Assembly (NCBI RefSeq): GCF_021655115.1
Contig: NZ_PPXY01000019.1
Location: 62,001-126,000 of the forward strand
Origin: Clostridium sp. Cult3
GTDB lineage: Bacteria; Bacillota; Clostridia; Tissierellales; Tepidimicrobiaceae
DNA: 64,000 nucleotides
Reading direction: 5' to 3'
This document shows, piece after piece, positions 18,253 to 26,520 of the stretch; position 1 is the first letter of the stretch; each line of letters opens with the position of its first letter. The notes beneath the pieces are model-generated. The model did not search any database and was not told the origin of the DNA. It saw only the letters and a list, made by a program, of their open reading frames with translations. The translations under genes were made by a program, and so were the position numbers.

Positions 18253-19750
18253 CCCTATCTCCCTCCAGTGTCAATCTCATATCTTTAATCACATATCTAT
18301 CATTAGGTTTAAGTTTGCCAGGAGCTTCTACTACCTCTATCCATTGGCAATCCCCTTCTAAAAGCTCTATCACCTTATCCAACATGTGGCTCTGATTTTC
18401 CTCTATACCTATCCTAATTGGGGAACTATGATGGAGTAGTATCCAAAAATCATAAAAGGTTCTATCCTTCAATATATCCTCATAATCATTTTTTTTCATA
18501 AAATCTATAATTTCACCTAAAGTTATAGATTTATCCTTATCCATTGCCTCCATGGTTATCTCCATAATATGTTTAAAGTTTTTCTGCTGTATCTTTATCT
18601 CCTCTTGTACCTCCCAGTCCCCTAGGGGTTCAACAAAGGATATATTAGATCCTTCTGTGTCTCTTTTTCCTATTCTCTGTTTTGAAAACACAGCCAAAGG
18701 AGACCAAAATTCTCCCTTTTCTAAATATAAAAAGGGTTCTACTAATCTTCTAGAAGCTTCTAGGGGTAAAGGAGCTGATAATAATTTATTGGTTATCTGA
18801 TCTTTAAAGTTAAAAGAATCAATTCCTATATAATAAAGGGATTCTTGAGCAGCATTTAAAGCTGTAGTCTTCATATCTATACTTTGAGATAATAATTGCC
18901 TATGTTCATAGTGAACCTCTCCTAATTCCTTGCCAATTCTAAGGATTAATCCATAAGCCTTTCTCATCTTTTCTTCCCTTTTTTCATGCTCTAGCCTTTC
19001 CCTAGTTTCCTTTATAAAGGATTTTAATTCTTCAAATTCTTCGTTTTCACGGCTTAATCTAAAGTGGATATCATCCACTATGGTCTCATACCGTCTATAG
19101 GTTTCGTCGGATACAATATTCCTTTGAATTTCATGCTTTATCCTATATATTTTGTCCTGTAAACCCCTTACATCCATCCTCATCTCATCTATCTGACGCA
19201 AGGCCCCAACAAATTCACCTTTTTCCAATTGTTTTCTAAGTATCAGTTGGTTTATGGACAATTGGAATTCAGAAAAATACTCCTTAGTTGCAAATATAAG
19301 CTCTAGTCCTTGTTCATCTAGTTCATAATATTGGGTATTGGTCTTTGCATCAAAATGGGAGGCCTTTAGTATGGAATACTGTATTATCTCTTCCTCGCCC
19401 GTCTCCCAATTATAAAATTTTCGGCTATTTCTCCTACCACTAGGTGGACGAAATGCTTGAATTATCTCCCTAGACAATTTTACATATTCTTCAAAGTTTA
19501 ACTCATATTCCTCCTGAGTAAGTTTGGATAAGAATTCTGCCAACTCCTGCACTCCAGATTTTTTATTCCTAATCAACATGTTCTCAAAGAAGAATAGAAG
19601 GCTTATAAGGCCTAATCCATAGTAGTCTATGGGTTTACCCTTATTATCCTTTCCCGATTTCCTCTCCAATGTATATAGGGGACTAAACAATGCCAATCTT
19701 TCCATCCTATCCCTATAGTTTTCAGTAATATTTTTTATGGAAATATCCAT
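18242..19750 (-). CDS. jetA: Wadjet JetA (MksF kleisin-like subunit)
   Basis: A 502-residue protein fitting JetA, the kleisin that bridges the SMC-like heads. It has an N-terminal helical/winged-helix region, the segment LEKGEFVGALRQIDEMR typical of MksF-like proteins around residue 180, a long coiled-coil stretch (about 180-285), and a C-terminal winged-helix-like region. Start at the ATG 19750, eight bases behind GGAGG, inside the last codons of jetD (16-base overlap). The tight overlaps imply balanced co-translation of the whole defence complex. Confidence 0.8.
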   Translation of the reverse strand: MDISIKNITENYRDRMERLALFSPLYTLERKSGKDNKGKPIDYYGLGLISLLFFFENMLIRNKKSGVQELAEFLSKLTQEEYELNFEEYVKLSREIIQAFRPPSGRRNSRKFYNWETGEEEIIQYSILKASHFDAKTNTQYYELDEQGLELIFATKEYFSEFQLSINQLILRKQLEKGEFVGALRQIDEMRMDVRGLQDKIYRIKHEIQRNIVSDETYRRYETIVDDIHFRLSRENEEFEELKSFIKETRERLEHEKREEKMRKAYGLILRIGKELGEVHYEHRQLLSQSIDMKTTALNAAQESLYYIGIDSFNFKDQITNKLLSAPLPLEASRRLVEPFLYLEKGEFWSPLAVFSKQRIGKRDTEGSNISFVEPLGDWEVQEEIKIQQKNFKHIMEITMEAMDKDKSITLGEIIDFMKKNDYEDILKDRTFYDFWILLHHSSPIRIGIEENQSHMLDKVIELLEGDCQWIEVVEAPGKLKPNDRYVIKDMRLTLEGDRDAI

Positions 19751-20757
19751 GTGCTATTCCTCCAGATACTTACTAATTCTTCCTGTTTTAATCCTTCTTG
19801 GGGAATATAGCCTTCTTTATGGATTAGTTCATCTATAATCCCCAGATTCCCTTCTCCAAAGCAACTTTTAAATTCTTCTAGCGCCGCCTTGTTTTTCTGC
19901 TGAGTACTTTTTCCAATTGAGTATTTCTTTTTAAGTAAAGCCTGGTAAAAGGGAATAGCTAACTCTACTTGGTACTTTTCATACAGGGAGTACCAAATAG
20001 AAAGGCCTTCTGCATCTATGTCCCCGAAATAATAGATCTTATATGGATCCCCTTCCAATCCTAACTGAGTAGGGAGTCTATGGATATTCGATACTATCTT
20101 CCAGCCAGCACCATATACTAAAGATGTAAATTCCGTATCCTTTATGGCCCCCATCAATGCGTAGAAAGTGGCTTTGTTTTCTACTGCTAAGTGAACATGG
20201 CTACCCCCTCCAATCCTTAAAGGATTTATCGCTAACATCAGGGGATCAGGATTGGTAATTATCTTAAGCTTATCCCAAAGCTTAATTCTTTCCAATAATT
20301 TCTTACCATCCTTCTCTTGAATCCATTTTTCATCCCCTACCAGCTGAAAAGACCTTTCTGGTATAGTAACATAATCCGTTGGCAATCCGTTTTTATTTAG
20401 ATAGGAATGTATTTTTTCTATATATGGTAAATCCCTATACCATTCCCTTTCATCTAATGAAAAATATCCATCTAGTTGGATATTAGGGTCTAATTTAATA
20501 CTGTAATATTGAATTTCACTATTAAGAGTCTCCCTTAAATTGGATTTTATTATACGATAGGTATTATATAGTGGGATAGATTTTCCATTAGTTCCATGGG
20601 TCTTTACTGGTTTTAAGATTCCCTTATCCACCAAAGTTTCCATGACAAGTGCAAAATCCTCATAGGATTCTTTCCCTGTTAGTAGATTCTCCAATTGACT
20701 TAAAGGAATGGTCTTTTTTTGGTAGGCTTTTAAGTATCTTATAATTATATTTTCCAT
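19735..20757 (-). CDS. jetD: Wadjet JetD, Toprim-type nuclease
   Basis: The DNA-cleaving subunit, 340 residues, related to topoisomerase VI A subunits. An N-terminal winged-helix-like arm region (1-130) is followed by the Toprim fold with Glu193 (AVENKATF) and the DxD pair Asp246/Asp248 (YFGDIDAEG), the expected metal ligands, so the nuclease looks intact. The C-terminus has a QEGL segment often seen in these proteins. It is the first gene of the operon (order D-A-B-C); other described Wadjet loci place jetD last. The upstream gap of about 140 bases carries the terminator of the preceding operon. Confidence 0.87.
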   Translation of the reverse strand: MENIIIRYLKAYQKKTIPLSQLENLLTGKESYEDFALVMETLVDKGILKPVKTHGTNGKSIPLYNTYRIIKSNLRETLNSEIQYYSIKLDPNIQLDGYFSLDEREWYRDLPYIEKIHSYLNKNGLPTDYVTIPERSFQLVGDEKWIQEKDGKKLLERIKLWDKLKIITNPDPLMLAINPLRIGGGSHVHLAVENKATFYALMGAIKDTEFTSLVYGAGWKIVSNIHRLPTQLGLEGDPYKIYYFGDIDAEGLSIWYSLYEKYQVELAIPFYQALLKKKYSIGKSTQQKNKAALEEFKSCFGEGNLGIIDELIHKEGYIPQEGLKQEELVSIWRNSTWIFP

Positions 20758-20831
20758 GAATATCCACCTTTTCTCTAGAATAACCGCCTTATCTCCATTA
20801 TTTATCTCTATTATACTTTATCATTTGAACT

Positions 20832-20870
20832 TTTTCCAATAGGAATAACCCTAATATTCCTATTGGAAAA
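20832..20870. repeat. 15-pair inverted repeat upstream of jetD
   Basis: Arms ttttccaataggaat (20832-20846) and its exact complement (20856-20870) with a nine-base loop. It follows the terminator of the ABC operon and lies 75-113 bases upstream of the jetD start, so it may be a second termination hairpin or an operator for the defence operon. Confidence 0.6.
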
Positions 20871-20891
20871 GGAGACCAGAATCTGGTCTCC
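20871..20891 (-). terminator. intrinsic terminator of the TrpXYZ-like operon
   Basis: Nine-pair GC-rich stem (ggagaccag/ctggtctcc, three-base loop) directly after the ATPase gene, followed on the minus strand by TTTT. Confidence 0.8.
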
Positions 20892-20895
20892 CTTA

Positions 20896-21678
20896 TTATA
20901 CAAACAAATTTCTATCACTTATATTTTTAAATAGGGATAGTAGTTCTTCCTTTGTTAGGGAATGTTTCATATCCCCTTCTATATCTACTACCTTTACCCC
21001 TTGATGGAGCATTATCAATCTATTTCCATATCTAAGGGCATGGTCTATATTATGAGTTACCATAAGGGTAGTAAGCCCTCTTTCTTCTACTATCTTCTCC
21101 GTAATATCCATGACCACCTGACTGGTTTTAGGATCTAGTGCTGCTGTATGCTCATCTAGTAATAGCACCTCTGGATTTCCCATAACTGCCATTATCAATG
21201 CTAGGGATTGTCTTTGGCCCCCTGAAAGCTGGGAAACAGGAGTGTTCATTTTATCTTCTAGATTCAATCCTAAAATCTTCAAGGATTCCTTAAAATGCTC
21301 TTCATCCTTTTTATCTATTAAAAAATTAAGTCCAAACTTTTTACCCTTATTCTTTGCCATAGATAGATTTTCAGATACAGTCATAGAAGGATTCGTACCC
21401 ATAGATGGGTTCTGAAATATTCTAGATATCCTCTTGCATCTCTCATGTTCAGCTTCTTTTGTTATATCTAATCCATTTAATATTATATTTCCCTGGTCTA
21501 TTTCCATATTGCCGGATATTAAATTTAAAAGAGTAGATTTTCCTGCACCATTGCTCCCTATTATGGATATAAAATCCCCTTCATCTATATATAATGAAAA
21601 GTTTTGAAATAACCTTTGCTCGTTTATATTTCCCTTATTAAAGATCTTTGAAATATTGTTTAACTTAAGCATGTTCAC
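20896..21678 (-). CDS. ABC importer ATP-binding protein (TrpZ/Y-like)
   Basis: Cytoplasmic ATPase of the importer encoded by the two preceding genes. In 260 residues it shows Walker A GSNGAGKST (about 39-47), the signature LSGGQRQSLAL, Walker B VLLLDEHTAALD (note DEH instead of DEP) and the switch His in MVTHN. Starts at a GTG (21678) or at ATG two codons later; the GGAGAAAG site does not decide between them. Overlaps the permease gene by 14 bases. Confidence 0.88.
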   Translation of the reverse strand: MNMLKLNNISKIFNKGNINEQRLFQNFSLYIDEGDFISIIGSNGAGKSTLLNLISGNMEIDQGNIILNGLDITKEAEHERCKRISRIFQNPSMGTNPSMTVSENLSMAKNKGKKFGLNFLIDKKDEEHFKESLKILGLNLEDKMNTPVSQLSGGQRQSLALIMAVMGNPEVLLLDEHTAALDPKTSQVVMDITEKIVEERGLTTLMVTHNIDHALRYGNRLIMLHQGVKVVDIEGDMKHSLTKEELLSLFKNISDRNLFV

Positions 21679-22570
21679 TACCTACTTTCTCCAATTGAGA
21701 AGGATATTTAACTTTCTCCTTCCTTGAAACCCAGTTTTTAAATATTCCTCTTCCATTACCTATGGTCAAGGCTATTATTACAATAATGGAACTAATAAGC
21801 TTTAAGTCGCTGGGATTGAAACCAATCCTTAAGCTTAAAGCTATGCTAGTTCTATATATTATAGTGCCAAATATACACAATATGCTTGAATTTGATAGAC
21901 CCATTTTCCCAAATAAATTAAATCCAATAATTATAGAAGCAAGTCCCATTATCATAATCCCGGTACCCATATTTATATCGCTAAAGCCCTGGTATTGAGC
22001 TAATATACCTCCTGATAATGCTATAAAAGCATTAGATAGGGCAAGGGCAAATATCTTAATGCTACCAGTATTAATGCCTAAGGATATTATCATATTTTCA
22101 TTATCTCCTATCCCTCTCAATAGATATCCTAGCTTAGTTTTAAAAAACAACGTAAAAAATAAGCCAGAAATAAATGTAAAAATTAATATAGTAAACAGTA
22201 TGTTTCCATCCGTAAATATGCTACTTTGATTAAATAGGGGAAGATTTGCCTTCCCCATTACCCTTAAATTTATGGAATAAAGGCCTACCATCACCAAAAT
22301 ACTTGAAAGTATATCCTGTATCTTAAGCTTTACATTAAGTACTCCTGTCATAGCTCCAGCTAAAGCTCCAGCCAACATAGAAAATGCTAAGGATGTAAAA
22401 GGGTTAAATCCCTTCGTTATAAGTATTGCCGATACGCTAGCTCCTAAAGTAAAGCTACCATCTGCTGACAGGTCAGCAAAGTTAAGGATCTTATAGCTTA
22501 TATATATGCCCATGACTGCAATAGAAAAGATTAAACTCTGTTGAATTATGCCTACTAAAAAATCCTTCAT
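21665..22570 (-). CDS. ABC importer permease (TrpXYZ-like, branched-chain type fold)
   Basis: Integral membrane protein of 301 residues with about eight to nine hydrophobic helices and the glycine-rich LGASVSAILITKG and GLASIIIGFNLFGK stretches typical of the permease class found with ABC_sub_bind lipoproteins. It begins immediately after the stop of the binding-protein gene with GGGGGAG as ribosome site. Relatives are predicted tryptophan or tyrosine transporters; the substrate cannot be read from the sequence. Confidence 0.88.
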   Translation of the reverse strand: MKDFLVGIIQQSLIFSIAVMGIYISYKILNFADLSADGSFTLGASVSAILITKGFNPFTSLAFSMLAGALAGAMTGVLNVKLKIQDILSSILVMVGLYSINLRVMGKANLPLFNQSSIFTDGNILFTILIFTFISGLFFTLFFKTKLGYLLRGIGDNENMIISLGINTGSIKIFALALSNAFIALSGGILAQYQGFSDINMGTGIMIMGLASIIIGFNLFGKMGLSNSSILCIFGTIIYRTSIALSLRIGFNPSDLKLISSIIVIIALTIGNGRGIFKNWVSRKEKVKYPSQLEKVGSEHA

Positions 22571-23575
22571 CTAGTTCTCCCCCTCTACTATTACAGCTTC
22601 ATCTAATATGTCCTTTGATAGATTAAGCTCTAATCTATTAGCTATATATCGATTTATAGTAAGCTCGGTATCCTTTGGTTTAGAAACAGGGATATTCCCT
22701 ATTTCCTTCCCATTTATTATATCTACAGCCATAAGACCCGTTTCATAACCTAATTTATAATAATCCAAACCTTCACAAGCCAAGGCACCACTATTTACCA
22801 TAGGTTCGTCTACACCAATAGCACCTATATTGTTATCTAAAGCTACCTTGGTGATTATTGACATACTAGAAGCTATTAAATTATCTGAAGGGAGAAACAA
22901 TAGATCTATCTCCTGAATTTTAGCCCTAAGGGCTGGTTCTATTTCCGATGAATTAGTTACGGGTATCTCCACTATTTCAAGATCTTGTTTTTCAGCTGCT
23001 TCCTTAGCCAGTTCTATCTGTACTTGAGAATTTACTTCACTAGTGTTATAAGGTATCCCTACCTTCTTTATATCTGGAAATATCCTTTTTCCTAATTCCA
23101 ATTGTTTGTCTATGGGAACCAAGTCGGTAGTCCCCGATATATTGCCACCTGGTGAATCCATATCCTTTATTAATCCTGCTGATACAGGATCTGTTACAGC
23201 TGTAAATAGTATTGGGATCTCCTTAGTAGATTGAAAAGCCGATTGAGCTGCTGGGGTAGATATGGCAAAGATTAAATCCTTTTTCTGAGATACAAAATTC
23301 TGGGCTATAGTAGTAGTCAGCGCTATATCCCCTTGGGCAAATTGAGTATCTATCTTGATGTTTTTCCCATCTTCGTAACCCTTCTCCTTTAATGCATCTA
23401 TAAACCCTTCCCGTGCTAGATCTAGTACGGGATTTTCTACTATTTGACTAATACCAATGGAAAATACATCCTGAGTATTTTGAGATGAACATCCACTTAA
23501 AGATAAGCTAATAATCAATAACAAAATAAAGCCTAAGCATTTACTTAGACTGGTAAGGTGTTTTTTGCCTACCAT
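22571..23575 (-). CDS. ABC importer substrate-binding lipoprotein (ABC_sub_bind family)
   Basis: Extracellular solute receptor of 334 residues. A basic N-terminus, hydrophobic core and lipobox LSGC (Cys 29) mark it as a lipoprotein. The body carries family segments such as FAISTPAAQSAF, PILFTAVTDPVSAGL and the glycine-rich SPGGNISGTTDLVP. These receptors in low-GC Firmicutes are assigned by comparative genomics to aromatic amino acids (TrpX) or remain unassigned. The gene has its own promoter and a 95-base leader full of UAG triplets, directly downstream of a HutP-family gene. Confidence 0.9.
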   Translation of the reverse strand: MVGKKHLTSLSKCLGFILLLIISLSLSGCSSQNTQDVFSIGISQIVENPVLDLAREGFIDALKEKGYEDGKNIKIDTQFAQGDIALTTTIAQNFVSQKKDLIFAISTPAAQSAFQSTKEIPILFTAVTDPVSAGLIKDMDSPGGNISGTTDLVPIDKQLELGKRIFPDIKKVGIPYNTSEVNSQVQIELAKEAAEKQDLEIVEIPVTNSSEIEPALRAKIQEIDLLFLPSDNLIASSMSIITKVALDNNIGAIGVDEPMVNSGALACEGLDYYKLGYETGLMAVDIINGKEIGNIPVSKPKDTELTINRYIANRLELNLSKDILDEAVIVEGEN

Positions 23576-23670
23576 GCTACCATCCTCCTAATATTAATTT
23601 TTGATTTTCCTTGAATCTACTAATCTACCTTCCTACCCCTAGCCCTTTGGCTACCTACAAAAAAATATAT
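23576..23670 (-). promoter_or_regulatory. UAG-rich mRNA leader, candidate HutP target
   Basis: The 5' untranslated region between the likely transcription start (about 23670) and the ATG at 23575 contains nine UAG triplets, seven of them within 41 bases (23617-23657) and two flanking the AGGAGG ribosome site. Five of the seven sit around a small hairpin (UAGCC, loop AAAG, GGCUA). HutP proteins recognise repeated UAG motifs in mRNA when loaded with histidine and a metal ion, and a HutP-family gene lies immediately upstream. The spacing is irregular (3-9 bases) rather than the four bases of the Bacillus hut site. No terminator hairpin is visible, so translational control is the likelier mode. 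Confidence 0.5.
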
Positions 23671-23676
23671 GATTAG

Positions 23677-23705
23677 ATTATATTATCTTATGAAGTACTT
23701 GTCAA
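23677..23705 (-). promoter_or_regulatory. sigma-A type promoter of the ABC importer operon
   Basis: On the minus strand: consensus -35 TTGACA (23700-23705), a 17-base spacer and consensus -10 TATAAT (23677-23682). Transcription should begin near 23670. It lies between the hutP stop and the importer genes, so the importer is not dependent on read-through from hutP. Confidence 0.88.
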
Positions 23706-23721
23706 CAATATTTTGAAATCT

Positions 23722-24141
23722 TTATTCCATTGCTGGAATAGATCTATGTCCTACGGCTATGGCCAAATCGTTTAGATGAAGTAATCCTATACTTATAAAT
23801 AGGCATACTACCAAATGTTCTCCTGATCTAGCTATACCTAATTTCCCACCAAAGTTAAGACCTAAGGCTTTAGAATTTACCTGACTTATAGCATCCTTAG
23901 CTGCCCCTGCTACTGCCCCTTCATGAACATGGATATCCTTTATAATCCCTGTCTTCTTTGAAGCCACCAAAGCCCTTTCTATAATCTTTGGGATAGAATT
24001 TATCAAATCTCCACCGATATCTACCGCACAGGACTTAATACCTTCTTTCTCCAATTCATCTATTATTATCTTTTCCTCCTCTCTAGTGGACACTGCTAGC
24101 TTAATAGCTGCCTTTGCAACTTCCGTACTATTCATATTCAT
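23722..24141 (-). CDS. HutP-family RNA-binding regulator
   Basis: A 139-residue protein with the HutP-family blocks TREEEKIIIDELEKEGIK, DIHVHEGAVAGAAKDAI, LGLNFGGKLGIARSGEHL and LLHLNDLAIAVGHRSI. In Bacillus, HutP is a hexamer that binds histidine and Mg2+ through His residues and then antiterminates the hut operon at UAG repeats; His71 and His132 are here the candidates for the metal site. No hut catabolic gene is in the window. The ATG follows GAGGAGGG. Its neighbour downstream is an ABC importer with a UAG-rich leader, the probable target. Many clostridial members have no proven function. Confidence 0.85.
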   Translation of the reverse strand: MNMNSTEVAKAAIKLAVSTREEEKIIIDELEKEGIKSCAVDIGGDLINSIPKIIERALVASKKTGIIKDIHVHEGAVAGAAKDAISQVNSKALGLNFGGKLGIARSGEHLVVCLFISIGLLHLNDLAIAVGHRSIPAME

Positions 24142-24194
24142 ATTAGTCCCTCCTCTTATATTTAATTTTATAATATTTCGTGGAAAAATCCAAA

Positions 24195-24236
24195 TGAAAA
24201 GAACCCTAATATTTATTAATATAAAAGGGTCCTTTC
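24195..24236 (-). terminator. terminator-like hairpin after the ABC-2 exporter operon
   Basis: Stem aaagaaccct (24198-24207) with agggtccttt (24226-24235), one mismatch, followed on the minus strand by a U-rich stretch. Confidence 0.6.
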
Positions 24237-24240
24237 CACT

Positions 24241-25350
24241 TTATCCTCTATTGACGAAATCTCTGAATTTATAATTACCTGCTGTAAACAGTGCCAATAT
24301 CATAAGTAAAAGTACTACTATGTTTGGAAATAGCTTTGCATTTTCTATGCTATCTAATAACCAATACTGAGGCATGAATTTCCCTAAGTTTATTATGGCC
24401 CTTGGAACCTTAGAGTAAAAATCCGACTCCAAAGCCATCATGCTTAAAAAGAAACTAGCCACAGCATAAATAGCTGTTCCAAGGCTTACCAATGTAGGAT
24501 CGTCGGTTATTCTAGTTAAAAATATGGTTAAAGCAATGGAAAACATGGAAGCCAATGCTATATTAATAAATATAATATAAAAATCTATGATAGGATAACC
24601 TATTATCAATTTGCTAATAAACAATACTAATAGGTTTGAAACTATGGATAGAATTAATATAGCTAAAAATAGGCTTCCCATTATCTCATAACCTTTGTTA
24701 GCAGTAGTCATAGCCCTAGATAATACATTTTGTTTTCTTAATTTTAACATCTCATCCCCTATGCTAGTAGAAGATAGGATGATGAAATATATTATCATAA
24801 GCATTGCCATATAAAGATCACCATTAATCTTACTATCTACATGTTTGTCTTTCTCCTGAACTAAGGTATTTGATTTAAATTTGTATAATTCTTCCCTGCT
24901 TTTGATTATATGGTTTTTCAATAGTATTTCTTCTTTAATTTTAGTATTGATTTTATTATTAAGATTGGCTTCCAATGGGGTAGTAGTATTTCCTTCTTCC
25001 CTTTTATAGGATTTAATAATTGGTTTTTCCCCATTCTTTATTTTTTCAGTAAAATCCTCTGGAATTGTATATAGTGCTACTATTTGATTTTTCTCCAATA
25101 ATTCTAGTGCCCCTTCATCTTCATAAAAAATATTTTCTTTAAAGCCTAAATCTTCTAATATCTCTTCTCCATATGTTCCATGGTCTTCTATATTAAAAGC
25201 TACTTCTATATTTGATCCATATCCTCCAATATTACTAATAAAATGTAAGCCCAATATTATCACTAGAGGTGCTATTAGCATTATTGCTATGCTAGTCATG
25301 TTTTTACTTAATCTTTTAAAGTTTATATAGCTAAGCCTTAGAATTTTCAT
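24241..25350 (-). CDS. ABC-2 type exporter permease (second)
   Basis: Membrane protein of 369 residues: one N-terminal helix (about 18-38), a large extracytoplasmic domain of roughly 130 residues, then five to six C-terminal helices, the ABC2_membrane_3 layout. The ATG at 25350 is preferred over the in-frame GTG three codons earlier because the GGGGTGGG ribosome site overlaps that GTG. It overlaps the preceding permease gene by 20 bases, so the two probably form a heterodimer with the ATPase encoded first in the operon. Confidence 0.85.
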   Translation of the reverse strand: MKILRLSYINFKRLSKNMTSIAIMLIAPLVIILGLHFISNIGGYGSNIEVAFNIEDHGTYGEEILEDLGFKENIFYEDEGALELLEKNQIVALYTIPEDFTEKIKNGEKPIIKSYKREEGNTTTPLEANLNNKINTKIKEEILLKNHIIKSREELYKFKSNTLVQEKDKHVDSKINGDLYMAMLMIIYFIILSSTSIGDEMLKLRKQNVLSRAMTTANKGYEIMGSLFLAILILSIVSNLLVLFISKLIIGYPIIDFYIIFINIALASMFSIALTIFLTRITDDPTLVSLGTAIYAVASFFLSMMALESDFYSKVPRAIINLGKFMPQYWLLDSIENAKLFPNIVVLLLMILALFTAGNYKFRDFVNRG

Positions 25351-26509
25351 AGTTCCCACCCCACTTCAACCTTAGTAGACTTACTATATGCAATCCTATA
25401 GAAACCAATATCATCAAAATTAAATTGAACTTTATTGTATTTAAATCATTGAAAATTAAATAATTTCTATAAGTGTTTACAATTAAAATATCTGGAGAAT
25501 ATTTTGTAGCCAGAGCTTTTAAAAATTGAATATCCATATTTTCTATGGAAATATAGGTAACCCTTAGAATTAATTGGAACATCATCAAAACATTTAATAA
25601 CATCATTGCATGTTTCTTTTTTAAAAACACCATTACAAAACCAGATAATGCTGTAATCATAACGGCTTGAACTAATACTATTAATATCAAGATAGGTAAA
25701 GAACCTTGAAAAGATAATCCAAGAATTCTGTAGGTGAATATATACAATAAATTCATAAATAACACAAGTAAGTAAGCGGATACCTGGTTATAATTAAAAT
25801 ACTGAATCTTCGTAATAGGTGTAGACATAATTCTATAATAGAGCATATCATCTCTTTCTGCATCCCCGCTAGTTACCAAAGACATTATTACCAAAATTAA
25901 CATATAGGATAAAAAGGTAATGGAAAAATATTCATAGGATGTTAGGCTTTTTTTGGTATTAATGAAAAAATTTTTTATTCCAGTGGTATTATAACTATTT
26001 GCCATTTCTTCACCTATAGTTTTTACCAGCTTATCTTTTTCCTCCTGAGGAATATCCATCCCATCTATTTTATTTCCTATATATAATCCTTGACTTATTT
26101 CCTCATTGTATCTATCTATAATATCTCCTAATATTGTCCCCCTCTTAATAGAACCTTTTTTTTCTACATTGATTCTAATATTGGATTCCCTATTATTTAA
26201 TAGACTCTCCTCGTACCCTTTAGGTATCAATAATTCATATTTTGCCTCTTCTTCATCAATTTCTATAATCTTCTTCATCTCTTTGCTATTCAAAAAACCT
26301 ACTAAATTTTTAGATTGAATTGTATTGTCTTCATCTACTATCTTCACATTCATAATAGGTATATCTACTGCAGGTGTAAACTGCTCCGTCTGAAAATACC
26401 CTAAAAGTAAACCTAAGAATACAGGAAATACTGAAAAGGCCAGCAAAAGACGAGATAGATTCTTAATAGTAGATACAACGGTTAATTTAACAAAAGCTTT
26501 CAGCTTCAT
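25331..26509 (-). CDS. ABC-2 type exporter permease (first)
   Basis: Membrane protein of 392 residues with the same architecture as its neighbour: an N-terminal helix (about 13-35), an extracytoplasmic domain to about 185, then six helices. AGGAGGGG precedes the ATG; the gene starts 11 bases after the ATPase stop. Such ATPase/double-permease sets next to a NarL-type two-component system usually export antimicrobial peptides, lipids or drugs; the cargo is not identifiable. Confidence 0.85.
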   Translation of the reverse strand: MKLKAFVKLTVVSTIKNLSRLLLAFSVFPVFLGLLLGYFQTEQFTPAVDIPIMNVKIVDEDNTIQSKNLVGFLNSKEMKKIIEIDEEEAKYELLIPKGYEESLLNNRESNIRINVEKKGSIKRGTILGDIIDRYNEEISQGLYIGNKIDGMDIPQEEKDKLVKTIGEEMANSYNTTGIKNFFINTKKSLTSYEYFSITFLSYMLILVIMSLVTSGDAERDDMLYYRIMSTPITKIQYFNYNQVSAYLLVLFMNLLYIFTYRILGLSFQGSLPILILIVLVQAVMITALSGFVMVFLKKKHAMMLLNVLMMFQLILRVTYISIENMDIQFLKALATKYSPDILIVNTYRNYLIFNDLNTIKFNLILMILVSIGLHIVSLLRLKWGGNYENSKA

Positions 26510-26520
26510 CCTATCCCCTC

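Noticed and set aside
23576-23670. T-box riboswitch for the TrpXYZ-like importer
   Set aside because: No specifier hairpin, no T-box sequence and no terminator; the leader is too short.
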